Origin: an uncultured Clostridium sp.
Lineage (GTDB): Bacteria > Bacillota > Clostridia > TANB77 > CAG-508
DNA: 30,023 nucleotides
NCBI GenBank assembly: GCA_900553125.1
Contig: USCB01000021.1
Span: 1 to 30,023, forward strand
Direction of reading: 5' to 3'
Position 1 is the stretch's first letter. Every line of letters begins with the position of its first letter. The notes under the pieces are model-generated. The model did no database searches, was not told the origin of the DNA, and worked only from the letters and a program-made list of their open reading frames with translations. Shown piece by piece: positions 16,522 through 24,220 of the stretch. Both the position numbers and the translations under genes were made by a program.

Positions 16522-18204
16522 TTAAGCAATAAGCAACAGTATTCTATATATTCCTATCATTATTAAAGGAACAAATATTAAAGTTGTATATAAACTTATA
16601 CATCTTTCAAATATTAAAATATTTCCCCATCCCTGTCCCTGACTTGGGGTTCTTCCTAACATTTCATATACCGCTGAAATAGGCATAATTACTATAAGAC
16701 CTGCTATTATCCATGGTCTAACCACCATAAATCCAAACCATACTAAATCTATAAATGATATAACCCAATATGCAAAAGTATATATATATGAACTTAAACC
16801 ATTTGAATTTAAAGACATATATTTTATATATCCAATTAAATTTGTATTAAATGAATATACTCCATCAACATTTACTCTAATCAAATAACTTGAGTCATTA
16901 CCATTTAAAATTATTTTAATTATTTCATTATATCCATATATTATTAATGACATTAACAAATAACCTAAACTGATAATTAAAATAGATTTTACACAACTAT
17001 CTATAACTGATTTTGATCTACGTGCCGTCTCTGGATTATCTCTAAATGTAGAAGTAACTAATAAAATTCCTCTAATAATTATCATTACCAATATCCCGAC
17101 TGAACTTAAATAAATTACAATTCTACTTGCACCTTTTACCAAAGTGTTAAGAAAATTCCATACTTTACTAGAATTTGTACTATTGTTATCAAAAAAATTT
17201 ATATCTAATAACTCTATTTTGTTAATAGAAGCACTATAAAAATCAATCGGTATATAAGGTATTTCTGTTTCATCAGTAAAAATAGTTTCTTTATTTCCCT
17301 GTTTATTTTCTATATAACTAGGTATATCTACATCTCTTACAGTTTTAGAATTTATCACATTTTTACTTGAACTTTTGACTTTTATTTCTTTATTTATATC
17401 TTTTATATTTTTAATATCGTCCTGTTTATATGTAAGTTTACTAGCAGACTTTATTGTTAAATTAGTTCCAGCACTATCAATTGCAATTTGATTAACATCT
17501 CCAAGTAATTTAAAAAAATTATTAATTACATCATCTTTTGTTTTTTTTACTTTTGTAGAACTTTTTGTTCCAGCTTTTTCTGTAAAAGTTCCTGTTGTGG
17601 AAACCAACACATTCTTGCCACTAATTTTACTTATATTAGATGTATTTTGGTTACTTGCACCATAATATACATCAAACATATTTATCCCCTTATCACGCTT
17701 ATATAGTGAATGTTGAGGATACATCATCGCATCTCCACTATCTAATATAATCCCATTATAAACTTCAGAGTCAAAACTTTCATCTTCAAATTTAAATTGT
17801 ATTGTATCATTATAGTGAAAATAATGTATATGGTCAAACTTCGCTCCATAAAACCAATATGTACCAGTTCTACCAATATTTGCACTAAGCATTTCATGAG
17901 TCGCAGCAGCTAAAACAACATATTTTTCACCATTTTTCTCATATTCTCTCCATCCATATTTTGAATTTGTAGTAAAATCTGCATCTGTTTTTCCACTTCC
18001 TAAAGCATTTCCTCCTACATAACCAGTAAGTTCAAATTTAATATCATCAGTATCAGGTCCATCTGAACCATCATCTTCTGTTACATATGGTTCTGTTGCC
18101 TCATCTGGATTTGTCGCATATAAAATAGGTAAAGGAAATAAAAATATAAATACCATTAATGCACATATAATCAAATAAATTTTTCTTTTATATTTATTAT
18201 TCAT
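16522..18204 (-). CDS. VirB6/TrbL-like polytopic protein with extra outer beta-barrel-like domain, first copy
   Basis: This is the longest (560 residues) of the three tandem paralogues. It shares TEIPYIPIDFY, LLDINFF, the helix pair with a charged loop (FRDNPETARRSK), YSFNTNLIGYIKYM and the three terminal helices. Its N-terminal outer region (about 30-330) is much larger. Residues about 92-182 contain KYVVLAAAT, YNDTIQF, GIILDSGDAMM and INMFDVYYG, an order that recalls 3D/RlpA-type double-psi beta barrels of wall-lytic enzymes. This is a pattern-level inference. If right, a peptidoglycan-active or -binding module is fused to a channel subunit. The start is ATG with AAGGATT upstream, and the gene follows virB4 by 26 bases. 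Confidence 0.7.
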   Translation of the reverse strand: MNNKYKRKIYLIICALMVFIFLFPLPILYATNPDEATEPYVTEDDGSDGPDTDDIKFELTGYVGGNALGSGKTDADFTTNSKYGWREYEKNGEKYVVLAAATHEMLSANIGRTGTYWFYGAKFDHIHYFHYNDTIQFKFEDESFDSEVYNGIILDSGDAMMYPQHSLYKRDKGINMFDVYYGASNQNTSNISKISGKNVLVSTTGTFTEKAGTKSSTKVKKTKDDVINNFFKLLGDVNQIAIDSAGTNLTIKSASKLTYKQDDIKNIKDINKEIKVKSSSKNVINSKTVRDVDIPSYIENKQGNKETIFTDETEIPYIPIDFYSASINKIELLDINFFDNNSTNSSKVWNFLNTLVKGASRIVIYLSSVGILVMIIIRGILLVTSTFRDNPETARRSKSVIDSCVKSILIISLGYLLMSLIIYGYNEIIKIILNGNDSSYLIRVNVDGVYSFNTNLIGYIKYMSLNSNGLSSYIYTFAYWVISFIDLVWFGFMVVRPWIIAGLIVIMPISAVYEMLGRTPSQGQGWGNILIFERCISLYTTLIFVPLIMIGIYRILLLIA

Positions 18205-18230
18205 ATTTTCAATCCTTCCCTTAATATTTT

Positions 18231-20165
18231 TTAGCTTTCTTTTGCTAATTTATTTAAGTTTGTTTCAACAAACTTGAATTCTTTTTGAGTTGGTGTTATT
18301 TGAAGTATTGCTGTTTCCGAACCAACTTTTAAAAGTCCTTCACCTCTTGTACATGTAACCAAAAATGAAGCTTCTCCTGAACTTAATTTAAATACTTCCT
18401 TAAGAAGACTTATTTCTGATTTATCTTGTGCTAAAAATAATTTTGTATCAGATGATGTAAGTACCGCTTGAGCCTCTGGTTTTTCATAAAAATCTTGGAA
18501 CCTTTGAGATATAATCGCAAGTGATACATTTCTTTTTCTCGCACGTCTTGCCATTTTATTCAAGAAATCTACTGCCTCTGGAAATGGAAGTAACATCCAA
18601 GCCTCATCGACGATAACTCTTTTTTGTCTTGCCTTTTTTCTATCCTCACTATTTTTCTTAACAAATTTTTCCCAAATCCATGAAAGTAAAATCTGTTGAG
18701 CAAGAGGTCTTGCAAATCTTTCCTCCAACTGTGAAATATCTATATTTATAAATGGCGCTCCATCCAATAATTCAAAAGAAGATTGTCCATCAAAATAAGC
18801 CATTTGACCTCCAAATTCCCTTATATATTGTTTCATTACTTTCAATAAATAACTATAATGGAACCTATAATCATCATTATCATTTTCCTGTGCCATATGT
18901 TCTAGTCTTCTATACCATGACCCGATTGTAGGCATTAATTTTTTCTTTCTTCCAAAATTACCCATTACTCTAGAATTTTCATATAAACTCATTGGGTCAG
19001 ATGTAATACCAATAGCCGCATATTCTGCTGCCACAGATTCAGATATAATTTGTTTTGTAAGCTCATTTACTTGTTCTGTCTTTGTACTACCTTTTGCCAT
19101 TGTCATTAATGCTTGTGTTACATCTTCAACTTTATTTTCAACATTTAGAACTTCTCTTTCTCTTCCTGTTATCGCATCTTTTGCTTTTTCAACTTCTATA
19201 TCAAAAACATTTATAATAGTAGAAGAATTAGGGCTTACAATAACATTTATTCCTCCCAAAGCCTCTGCAACTGCATAATATTCACCTTCAGCATCTAAGG
19301 CCAAACTTTCAATTCCCATAAGCACAGATGACCTAGAAATTAAGGTTTTCATTGTAACAGATTTACCAGCACCAGACTTAGCAAATATAACCATATTATA
19401 ATTTGTAAGTGATGGATGGAAATTATCAAAAAGAATGGGTTCTCCTGTTTGTTTATTTATTCCCAATGGTACTCCTGTTGGATGTCCAACTTCTGATGTT
19501 AAAAATGGAAATACAGTTCCCATTGATGGTCTATCAAAAATCTGCTTTTTTTCAACTGTATTCTCCATCAAAGGTAAACATGACTTGAAAGCATCTTCTT
19601 GCATAGCCCAAGCACTTTTTATACTTACTAATGATTTTGACATTTCAGTAGAAAGTAATTTAGTTAATCTCTCTAAATCTTGCATACTATATGCAAATAA
19701 AGTTGAAACAATTGTAGCTTCATATAATTTATTAAAACCTGCTGCAATTTGGTCTCTTAATATCTCAGTTTCATATCTTTTTTGTGAAACATCACTTTCC
19801 CTATTTATATTTCCTTTGTCACTAGCCATCAATCTTTCTGTTTCCAATTCAACAATTGTTTTATTTAAATCATTTTGTGAATTTGCCTCTGATATTGGGT
19901 ATATATATATTGATGTATTTATGTCCCCAAACATATATAAATTTCTAAATAATTCTGGAAAAGTACAAGACCTTGGTAGTCCAGAAACAAAGAAACTTCT
20001 TGCATATCTTGTAACATTAGATACAATTTCCATATGGTCTAATCTTGAGGCATCAATCCCTGCTGGTGCAATTATTTCTTTAATTGTTTTTTTATGTAAT
20101 ACCTTATAATCATCACGCTTTTCTTCTTGGTCTACCTCTTTTTGCTTTTTCTTGAACATTGCCAT
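18231..20165 (-). CDS. virB4: VirB4-family secretion ATPase
   Basis: The 644-residue protein is the ATPase of the machine. The N-terminal half (about 20-240) is the VirB4/TraC-type membrane-interacting domain (IIAPAGIDAS, FVSGLPRS). The C-terminal half is a RecA-like motor with Walker A AKSGAGKS (about 262-269), Walker B VIVDE (about 517-521) followed by AWMLL, and a Q-containing motif ISQRFQDF. VirB4 proteins power pilus assembly and substrate transfer. The lack of N-terminal membrane helices and the VirB4-type DEAW argue against VirD4. The start ATG 20165 has AAGGAGGA nine bases upstream and overlaps the preceding gene by 53 bases, which suggests translational coupling. Only this member is recognisable with certainty as a T4SS protein. 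Confidence 0.92.
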   Translation of the reverse strand: MAMFKKKQKEVDQEEKRDDYKVLHKKTIKEIIAPAGIDASRLDHMEIVSNVTRYARSFFVSGLPRSCTFPELFRNLYMFGDINTSIYIYPISEANSQNDLNKTIVELETERLMASDKGNINRESDVSQKRYETEILRDQIAAGFNKLYEATIVSTLFAYSMQDLERLTKLLSTEMSKSLVSIKSAWAMQEDAFKSCLPLMENTVEKKQIFDRPSMGTVFPFLTSEVGHPTGVPLGINKQTGEPILFDNFHPSLTNYNMVIFAKSGAGKSVTMKTLISRSSVLMGIESLALDAEGEYYAVAEALGGINVIVSPNSSTIINVFDIEVEKAKDAITGREREVLNVENKVEDVTQALMTMAKGSTKTEQVNELTKQIISESVAAEYAAIGITSDPMSLYENSRVMGNFGRKKKLMPTIGSWYRRLEHMAQENDNDDYRFHYSYLLKVMKQYIREFGGQMAYFDGQSSFELLDGAPFINIDISQLEERFARPLAQQILLSWIWEKFVKKNSEDRKKARQKRVIVDEAWMLLPFPEAVDFLNKMARRARKRNVSLAIISQRFQDFYEKPEAQAVLTSSDTKLFLAQDKSEISLLKEVFKLSSGEASFLVTCTRGEGLLKVGSETAILQITPTQKEFKFVETNLNKLAKES

Positions 20166-21342
20166 CTTCGTCTTCCTCCTTATCGTTTTCTGCTTTTAAA
20201 TCTTTTCTTTCGTTTTTATCTAATCTGTTAATTGCTTTTTGAGCAACTTCCTCACCTATATATCTTTTATGCTTATTTATTAATTCTTTCGCCTTTTCAT
20301 TTATAAGTTTTTCCTTATTTTTTTCTTTTTCCATTATTTTAATTTCTTTATCTCTTCTTGCCTCACTCACTGCTTGATTTGCACGAGCTACTGATTGTTC
20401 TTCTATTTGTTTATCTAATAATTTTAGTTTTTTCTCCATAACATCAGGGGCTGTAGAATATAATTCTTCAAATCCTGCTTGTTTCATTTTTTCCATCCAG
20501 AACAAATCAGATTCATCTCTATTATAAGCTATATATAAAAGTTCTGTTAGTTCTTCAGAATTCAATATCTTTCCTGTTACTTGACATGCGAATAAAGAAT
20601 TTATAATTGCTCTTGCCCTTGTATATAATTCTGAAAAAGCCATATTTTCAACTTCTGATTTATCAAAATCACCAGCCTCTATCTCTGATTGATAACAAGG
20701 TACAATTACATAATATCTTTTACTCAAAATACTTCTGTTTAAACTTTGCCTTTCAATATCTCTTATAATATCCTCTGTATATTCTTTTAAATTTTGTTGC
20801 TTAACTAATTCATATTTTATTTTTTCAACATCTTCCAAAGTAGCTTCCTTGCTCTTCAATATATTTTTATATTGGTCTTGTATATTTAAGTATTTTCTTT
20901 CAATATCTTTTAATTTACTCTTATATCCATCAATACTTCTTTCTAAGTTTATTGTTCTTGTTTGTATGTATAATTGTACAGGATGTCTTAAAGTATTTAA
21001 AAATGATATAAATCCTTGTTCTACAGATGCCTTTTCCATTTCAGACATTAAATCATAATTTATACCCTGACATTCAACAACCATTAAAAACTTTCCACGT
21101 TTTTGTATAATCATATTATCTTCAATCTTCTCAAAATCCATAAAATCCAAAATTGATTCAGGTGTATAAATTACTTGAGATTTCTTTACCTGTTTTTCTT
21201 CCTCTTCTTGACTTTTTATTTGATTTTCAATTTGTTTCTCCTTTGATCGTATTACAATCCATACTATAATTAAAACAACTACTATAATAGCTATTAATCC
21301 TGCTAATAAGATTAATAATTGAACCATAGAATCATTATTCAT
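20113..21342 (-). CDS. TraC/VirB4-N-like membrane protein with AT-hook-like tail
   Basis: The 409-residue protein has one N-terminal helix (about 8-30), then a soluble domain (about 55-250; MDFEKIEDNMIIQKRGKFLM, FLNTLRHPVQLYIQTRTINL) that resembles the N-terminal domain of TraC/VirB4 proteins without the motor. A long coiled-coil, Lys/Glu-rich section and a basic tail follow. The tail contains KRGRPRR, an AT-hook-type sequence that can bind AT-rich DNA; this could also be chance basic sequence. Gram-positive and CPR T4SS clusters often place such a TraC-like gene between PrgI and VirB4 (recalled knowledge). It overlaps the PrgI gene by 8 bases and virB4 by 53 bases. It probably tethers or modulates VirB4 at the membrane. 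Confidence 0.7.
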   Translation of the reverse strand: MNNDSMVQLLILLAGLIAIIVVVLIIVWIVIRSKEKQIENQIKSQEEEEKQVKKSQVIYTPESILDFMDFEKIEDNMIIQKRGKFLMVVECQGINYDLMSEMEKASVEQGFISFLNTLRHPVQLYIQTRTINLERSIDGYKSKLKDIERKYLNIQDQYKNILKSKEATLEDVEKIKYELVKQQNLKEYTEDIIRDIERQSLNRSILSKRYYVIVPCYQSEIEAGDFDKSEVENMAFSELYTRARAIINSLFACQVTGKILNSEELTELLYIAYNRDESDLFWMEKMKQAGFEELYSTAPDVMEKKLKLLDKQIEEQSVARANQAVSEARRDKEIKIMEKEKNKEKLINEKAKELINKHKRYIGEEVAQKAINRLDKNERKDLKAENDKEEDEDGNVQEKAKRGRPRRKA

Positions 21343-21691
21343 CTTTCTTCTCCTCCGTAAAAAATGTATATATTCTGTTTTTTCTTAATTTAAATCTTAT
21401 GTATCTCAATAATATTTGATCTATATATTCTCCACCTGCTTTTCTCGTTAATTCAAAATTGTTAGAATCAGGTATTTTTAAAGATGTTACTGCAAATCCT
21501 ATTAATCCGAAAATAACAGCTCCTATTACACCTAAAAATTTGTAATTAAATAGTGAACCTATCACCCTAAAAATGACAAACGCTATTCCTCCCATCACAA
21601 CTGTAACAATCAATGCCTTTGTCGAGAATACATTAAAAAATCTTCCTTCACCTTTTGTATTTCTTGGTATATTATATGGACCACCTGCCAT
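21335..21691 (-). CDS. PrgI/VirB3-like inner-membrane protein
   Basis: The 118-residue protein has the PrgI family plan: a short N terminus with Pro (YNIPRNTKGEG), two close membrane helices (about 25-45 and 50-72), the sequence SLKIPDSNNF and a basic helical tail (ILLRYIRFKLRKNRIYTF). PrgI (named from pCF10) is the Gram-positive equivalent of VirB3 and works next to VirB4. The start ATG 21691 follows AAAGGATG. It overlaps the next gene by 8 bases, so PrgI, TraC-like and VirB4 are tightly coupled. A terminator hairpin separates it from the pilin-like genes upstream, and the next TATAAT (21726-21731) may provide separate transcription. Confidence 0.85.
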   Translation of the reverse strand: MAGGPYNIPRNTKGEGRFFNVFSTKALIVTVVMGGIAFVIFRVIGSLFNYKFLGVIGAVIFGLIGFAVTSLKIPDSNNFELTRKAGGEYIDQILLRYIRFKLRKNRIYTFFTEEKKDE

Positions 21692-21743
21692 TTTATCACA
21701 TCCTTTTGTCTAATAATACAATTTAATTATATCATAAAAATGT

Positions 21744-21786
21744 AAAAAAAAATACAATTTGCGATATTTTTTATCATAAATTGTAT
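21744..21786 (-). terminator. Intrinsic terminator between pilin-like genes and the PrgI-VirB4 genes
   Basis: On the minus strand ATACAATTT (21778-21786) pairs with 21752-21760 and an inner GATA/TATC pairs around an A-rich loop. Nine T follow (21744-21752). It would stop most transcripts after the last pilin-like gene. It is nearly the same sequence as the terminator at 22680-22717. Confidence 0.8.
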
Positions 21787-21828
21787 TTTTTAATATATTT
21801 GTTACATATTTGTAATATTTTCGTAATA

Positions 21829-22209
21829 TTAACCTGCAACACCTAAAATAAATTTTGCTATTGACACTGCTCCAAAAACTAATACTACTCCAATAACTAT
21901 TGGTAACATTTTATTTTTTGCCTCATTTTTCATATTAGGTGGTGTTGAAACTATATATTGAAAACCTAAAAATGCTATAACAACAATTGCAGTTATACCT
22001 GATGCAACTTCTAAAAATCCTAATATTTTACCAAGTGTCTTTTTAAAACTATTTACTTCAGTTCCATCCAAATTTCCTGGTTTAACTGTTCCTACCATCC
22101 CACTTACCGTATCATCGACTGCTCTTGATTTATTACATATAAAAAAACTCATTAATACTATAACCAGTATCATTATTAAAAATTTAAATAACATCTTATT
22201 TTTTTCCAT
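21829..22209 (-). CDS. VirB2/TrbC-like pilin-type protein (third close paralogue)
   Basis: The 126-residue protein starts at ATG 22209 with AAAAGGATG upstream; a longer frame lacks a ribosome binding site. It has a signal peptide-like N terminus (about 1-27, possible cleavage after SRA), a short mature lead, a helix (LGFLEVASGITAIVVIAFLGFQYI), a charged turn with TPPNMKNEAKNKM, and a second helix (LPIVIGVVLVFGAVSIAKFI). This two-helix form with a cytoplasmic turn is that of VirB2/TrbC pilins. The second helix is almost identical in the genes at 22229 and 22727. The leader AGACAAAAGGATGTGA is also repeated before the PrgI gene. It is likely an outer-exposed filament or channel subunit; a pilus has not been shown. 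Confidence 0.75.
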   Translation of the reverse strand: MEKNKMLFKFLIMILVIVLMSFFICNKSRAVDDTVSGMVGTVKPGNLDGTEVNSFKKTLGKILGFLEVASGITAIVVIAFLGFQYIVSTPPNMKNEAKNKMLPIVIGVVLVFGAVSIAKFILGVAG

Positions 22210-22228
22210 AAAATTCACATCCTTTTGT

Positions 22229-22612
22229 CTATTTTTCAAACCCAGAAATAATAAATTGTGCAATCGAAGTAGCACCAAAAACCAGCATTACACCTATTAC
22301 AATTGGTAACATTTTCTTTTGTATTTCTTTTTTTACTTGAGGTGTTTCAACAATATAACTATATCCAGTAGTAGCTATAATTAAAACTAATACTAAACCA
22401 GATATAATTCTTAAAGCTGCTAAAAGTTTCGATACAATATTTCTTAATCCCTGCGTTTTAGCTTGACTCGGTAAATCAGCTTTCCAGCCACCTATCACTT
22501 GTCCAATATCCGTACTAGGTGTAGTAGCCGCATTAGAGATATTATATGGTATAACACTTAATACTGCTATTAATATAATAAAAATTATAACTATTTTTTC
22601 AACAATTTTCAT
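22229..22612 (-). CDS. VirB2/TrbC-like pilin-type protein (second close paralogue)
   Basis: The 127-residue protein has a signal peptide (about 1-28, ending ISNA|A), a mature N-terminal stretch of about 35 residues, and two helices (IVSKLLAALRIISGLVLVLI and MLPIVIGVMLVFGATSIAQF). They are joined by the charged turn TPQVKKEIQKKM. The turn and second helix match the two neighbouring paralogues nearly residue for residue; the mature N terminus differs. The ATG is preceded by AAGGAGGATA. An intrinsic terminator lies upstream and a TATAAT at 22665-22670 could start a separate transcript. It is a VirB2-type candidate with a possibly specialised surface part. Confidence 0.75.
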   Translation of the reverse strand: MKIVEKIVIIFIILIAVLSVIPYNISNAATTPSTDIGQVIGGWKADLPSQAKTQGLRNIVSKLLAALRIISGLVLVLIIATTGYSYIVETPQVKKEIQKKMLPIVIGVMLVFGATSIAQFIISGFEK

Positions 22613-22664
22613 AATTAGTATATCCTCCTTAAATTTCTACAATATTTATATCACATTTTTTATT

Positions 22665-22693
22665 ATTATACCATAAAATAAAAAAAAATACAA
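22665..22693 (-). promoter_or_regulatory. Possible promoter of the second and third pilin paralogues
   Basis: On the minus strand TATAAT (22665-22670) lies 17 bases after TTGTAT (22688-22693). The -35 is a poor match and overlaps the terminator stem, so only the -10 is convincing. It would restart transcription after the terminator. Confidence 0.35.
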
Positions 22694-22717
22694 TTTACGA
22701 TTTTCTCATAAATTGTA
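22680..22717 (-). terminator. Intrinsic terminator after the first pilin paralogue
   Basis: TACAATTTA (22709-22717 on the minus strand) pairs with 22689-22697 around an 11-base loop, and nine T follow (22680-22688). It is close in sequence to the hairpin at 21744-21786, as if pilin gene plus terminator were duplicated together. Confidence 0.8.
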
Positions 22718-22726
22718 CTTTTTATG

Positions 22727-23104
22727 TTATCCAACTACTCCTAGTATAAATCTAGCAACTGATACAGCTCCAAAAACTAATACTAAACCAATTACTATTG
22801 GTAACATTTTAGTTTGTAATTCTTTTTTTACATCTGGTGTTGCAGTAATATAGTTAAATCCAACAAATGCTATCATTACTATAGAAAGTAAACCTGCTGC
22901 AATTTGTAAAAATCCTAACAATTTTCCAACCTTTCCTTGTAAATCAGTTGCATAATTACCTGCTGTACTTGTATCTGCTGTTACGCCTGAAACAATATCA
23001 GCAGCACTTGAGCCTCCTGCTGCCATAGACATATTGCTAGGCATAATTCCAAATGCACAAACTGCTATAATTAAAATAGCTATAATTTTATGTACCATTT
23101 TCAT
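22727..23104 (-). CDS. VirB2/TrbC-like pilin-type protein (first close paralogue)
   Basis: The 125-residue protein has a classic signal peptide (about 1-28, possible cleavage at SMA|A) and a small Ala/Gly/Ser-rich mature start. Two helices follow (LLGFLQIAAGLLSIVMIAFV and MLPIVIGLVLVFGAVSVARF) around the turn TPDVKKELQTKM. The ribosome binding site GAAAGGAGG is strong. A terminator directly follows the gene, which fits a highly made subunit whose transcript ends before the machine genes. It is the most typical VirB2/TrbC-like member of the five, and the best candidate for a major pilin. Confidence 0.8.
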   Translation of the reverse strand: MKMVHKIIAILIIAVCAFGIMPSNMSMAAGGSSAADIVSGVTADTSTAGNYATDLQGKVGKLLGFLQIAAGLLSIVMIAFVGFNYITATPDVKKELQTKMLPIVIGLVLVFGAVSVARFILGVVG

Positions 23105-23158
23105 AATAATTCCTCCTTTCTTATTTATGAATATATATTTAAAATTTAATATCTAATA

Positions 23159-23587
23159 TTATTTTGAAAATGCTGATATTATAATAGTAACTATGGACAT
23201 TGCTATCCTCCATATCATATAAGCTCCAAACCCGATTGCCATTCCTGTAAAAATGGTTCTCAGACTTCTTTTTGCATTTTCTTTTTGCTGTGGTACTCCT
23301 CCACTTAATATATACCTTATACCTGTTATAGATAATGCTACAGTCGAAATTCCTGCTAATGCTACTAATAATACTCTATTTATCATTTTAATAAGCGATT
23401 TAAAAAAGCTCAACATTGGATTAAAAAGTCCTGTGGTATCTTTTGATTCCTCTTTCAGGAAACCTCCTGCAGCTGAAAATGCTTTTCCTACCCAATCATC
23501 ACTCGTGGTATTTGCTGCATATACTTTGGGATTTGAATTAGCTAAAAATATTATTATTGCAATTACTGATATAATTATTTTTTTCAT
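23159..23587 (-). CDS. Divergent small two- to three-helix secretion protein (VirB2-like)
   Basis: The 142-residue protein starts at ATG 23587 (GAGGGTGA seven bases upstream); an in-frame TTG two codons earlier sits too close to the ribosome binding site. It has a signal peptide (about 1-25), a mature segment of about 40 residues, and helices at about 65-88 and 105-138 separated by the basic turn PQQKENAKRSLR. The general plan matches the VirB2-like neighbours, but the second helix lacks their LPIVIG sequence. The VirB2-like label is inferred from plan and place. It may be a minor pilin or a distinct membrane part. Confidence 0.65.
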   Translation of the reverse strand: MKKIIISVIAIIIFLANSNPKVYAANTTSDDWVGKAFSAAGGFLKEESKDTTGLFNPMLSFFKSLIKMINRVLLVALAGISTVALSITGIRYILSGGVPQQKENAKRSLRTIFTGMAIGFGAYMIWRIAMSIVTIIISAFSK

Positions 23588-23611
23588 ATTCAAATCACCC
23601 TCTTTCTTTAT

Positions 23612-24133
23612 CTATCCCTTTAAGACCCTAAAAACAAATTGTACTAATGTTGCACTACTAAACATTAATATTGAACCTATCATTAAACTCCTTCCAAAAT
23701 CTAACAATTTTCTTTTTGCTTCAGGTCCACTAACACCACCAAAATTCATTCCTAAATCTTTTGCTAAGCCCTCATTTCCTGATAAAATCATTCCAAAACC
23801 AAATATTGCAATTGATATTATTGTTAAAATTCCACCTATAGCTTGAACTATTCCTAAAACTGGATTAACTATATTGGTTATTGTATTAACAAATGGTGTT
23901 GATAATTTATAGGAACTATCTCCTGTAGTCATTTTTTCAGGATCAAAATCATTTAGAAATTTATCAGATGTTATATCTGTTTCAAGTTTTTGTGCATTCT
24001 TTTTGCTTATAGTATTTATTTCTGTTACTTTCAATATATCTTCTTGAAAATTAGTTGCAAATATAGAATAATGTGCATTAATTATAAAACTACATACAAT
24101 TGTAAAAATTAATATTTTTTTTATTTTTTTCAT
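23612..24133 (-). CDS. Divergent two-helix secretion protein with longer outer part (VirB2-like)
   Basis: The 173-residue protein begins at ATG 24133 (GGGTGA upstream; a GTG three codons earlier is less well placed). It has a signal peptide-like start (about 5-25), an outer region of about 65 residues, and two helices (about 83-110 and 140-165). The turn between them has an Arg/Lys-rich stretch near PEAKRKLLDFGRS. It is the first gene after a good promoter (24158-24186) and heads the pilin-like series. Its plan fits a VirB2-type protein with an enlarged N-terminal part; this is inferred. Confidence 0.65.
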   Translation of the reverse strand: MKKIKKILIFTIVCSFIINAHYSIFATNFQEDILKVTEINTISKKNAQKLETDITSDKFLNDFDPEKMTTGDSSYKLSTPFVNTITNIVNPVLGIVQAIGGILTIISIAIFGFGMILSGNEGLAKDLGMNFGGVSGPEAKRKLLDFGRSLMIGSILMFSSATLVQFVFRVLKG

Positions 24134-24157
24134 TTCAATCACCCACTATTCTTTTTT

Positions 24158-24186
24158 ATTATAAATCTTTTTATATTTTTTTGCAA
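24158..24186 (-). promoter_or_regulatory. Promoter of the pilin-like gene series
   Basis: On the minus strand TTGCAA (24181-24186) and TATAAT (24158-24163) are 17 bases apart. The start point would be about 20 bases upstream of the first pilin-like gene. It suggests that the pilin genes have their own promoter, separate from the coiled-coil gene upstream. Confidence 0.65.
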
Positions 24187-24220
24187 CAATTATTTATAAA
24201 TTTTGACATTTTGTTTTAAT

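Noticed and set aside
19435..20109. Long plus-strand open frame (224 codons) opposite virB4
   Set aside because: It lies wholly antisense to the well-supported VirB4 ATPase, has no ribosome binding site and its translation looks like a reverse-frame shadow.
18231..20165. Possibility that the ATPase is a VirD4-type coupling protein
   Set aside because: It lacks N-terminal membrane helices and has the VirB4/TraC-type N-terminal domain and order next to PrgI.
22210..22278. Longer N terminus for the third pilin paralogue
   Set aside because: The extension overlaps the upstream gene and lacks a ribosome binding site, while ATG 22209 has one and yields a normal signal peptide.
23253..23846. Plus-strand open frame (197 codons) opposite two pilin-like genes
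   Set aside because: It spans two real minus-strand genes with good ribosome binding sites and signal peptides; no start signal or recognisable protein is present.
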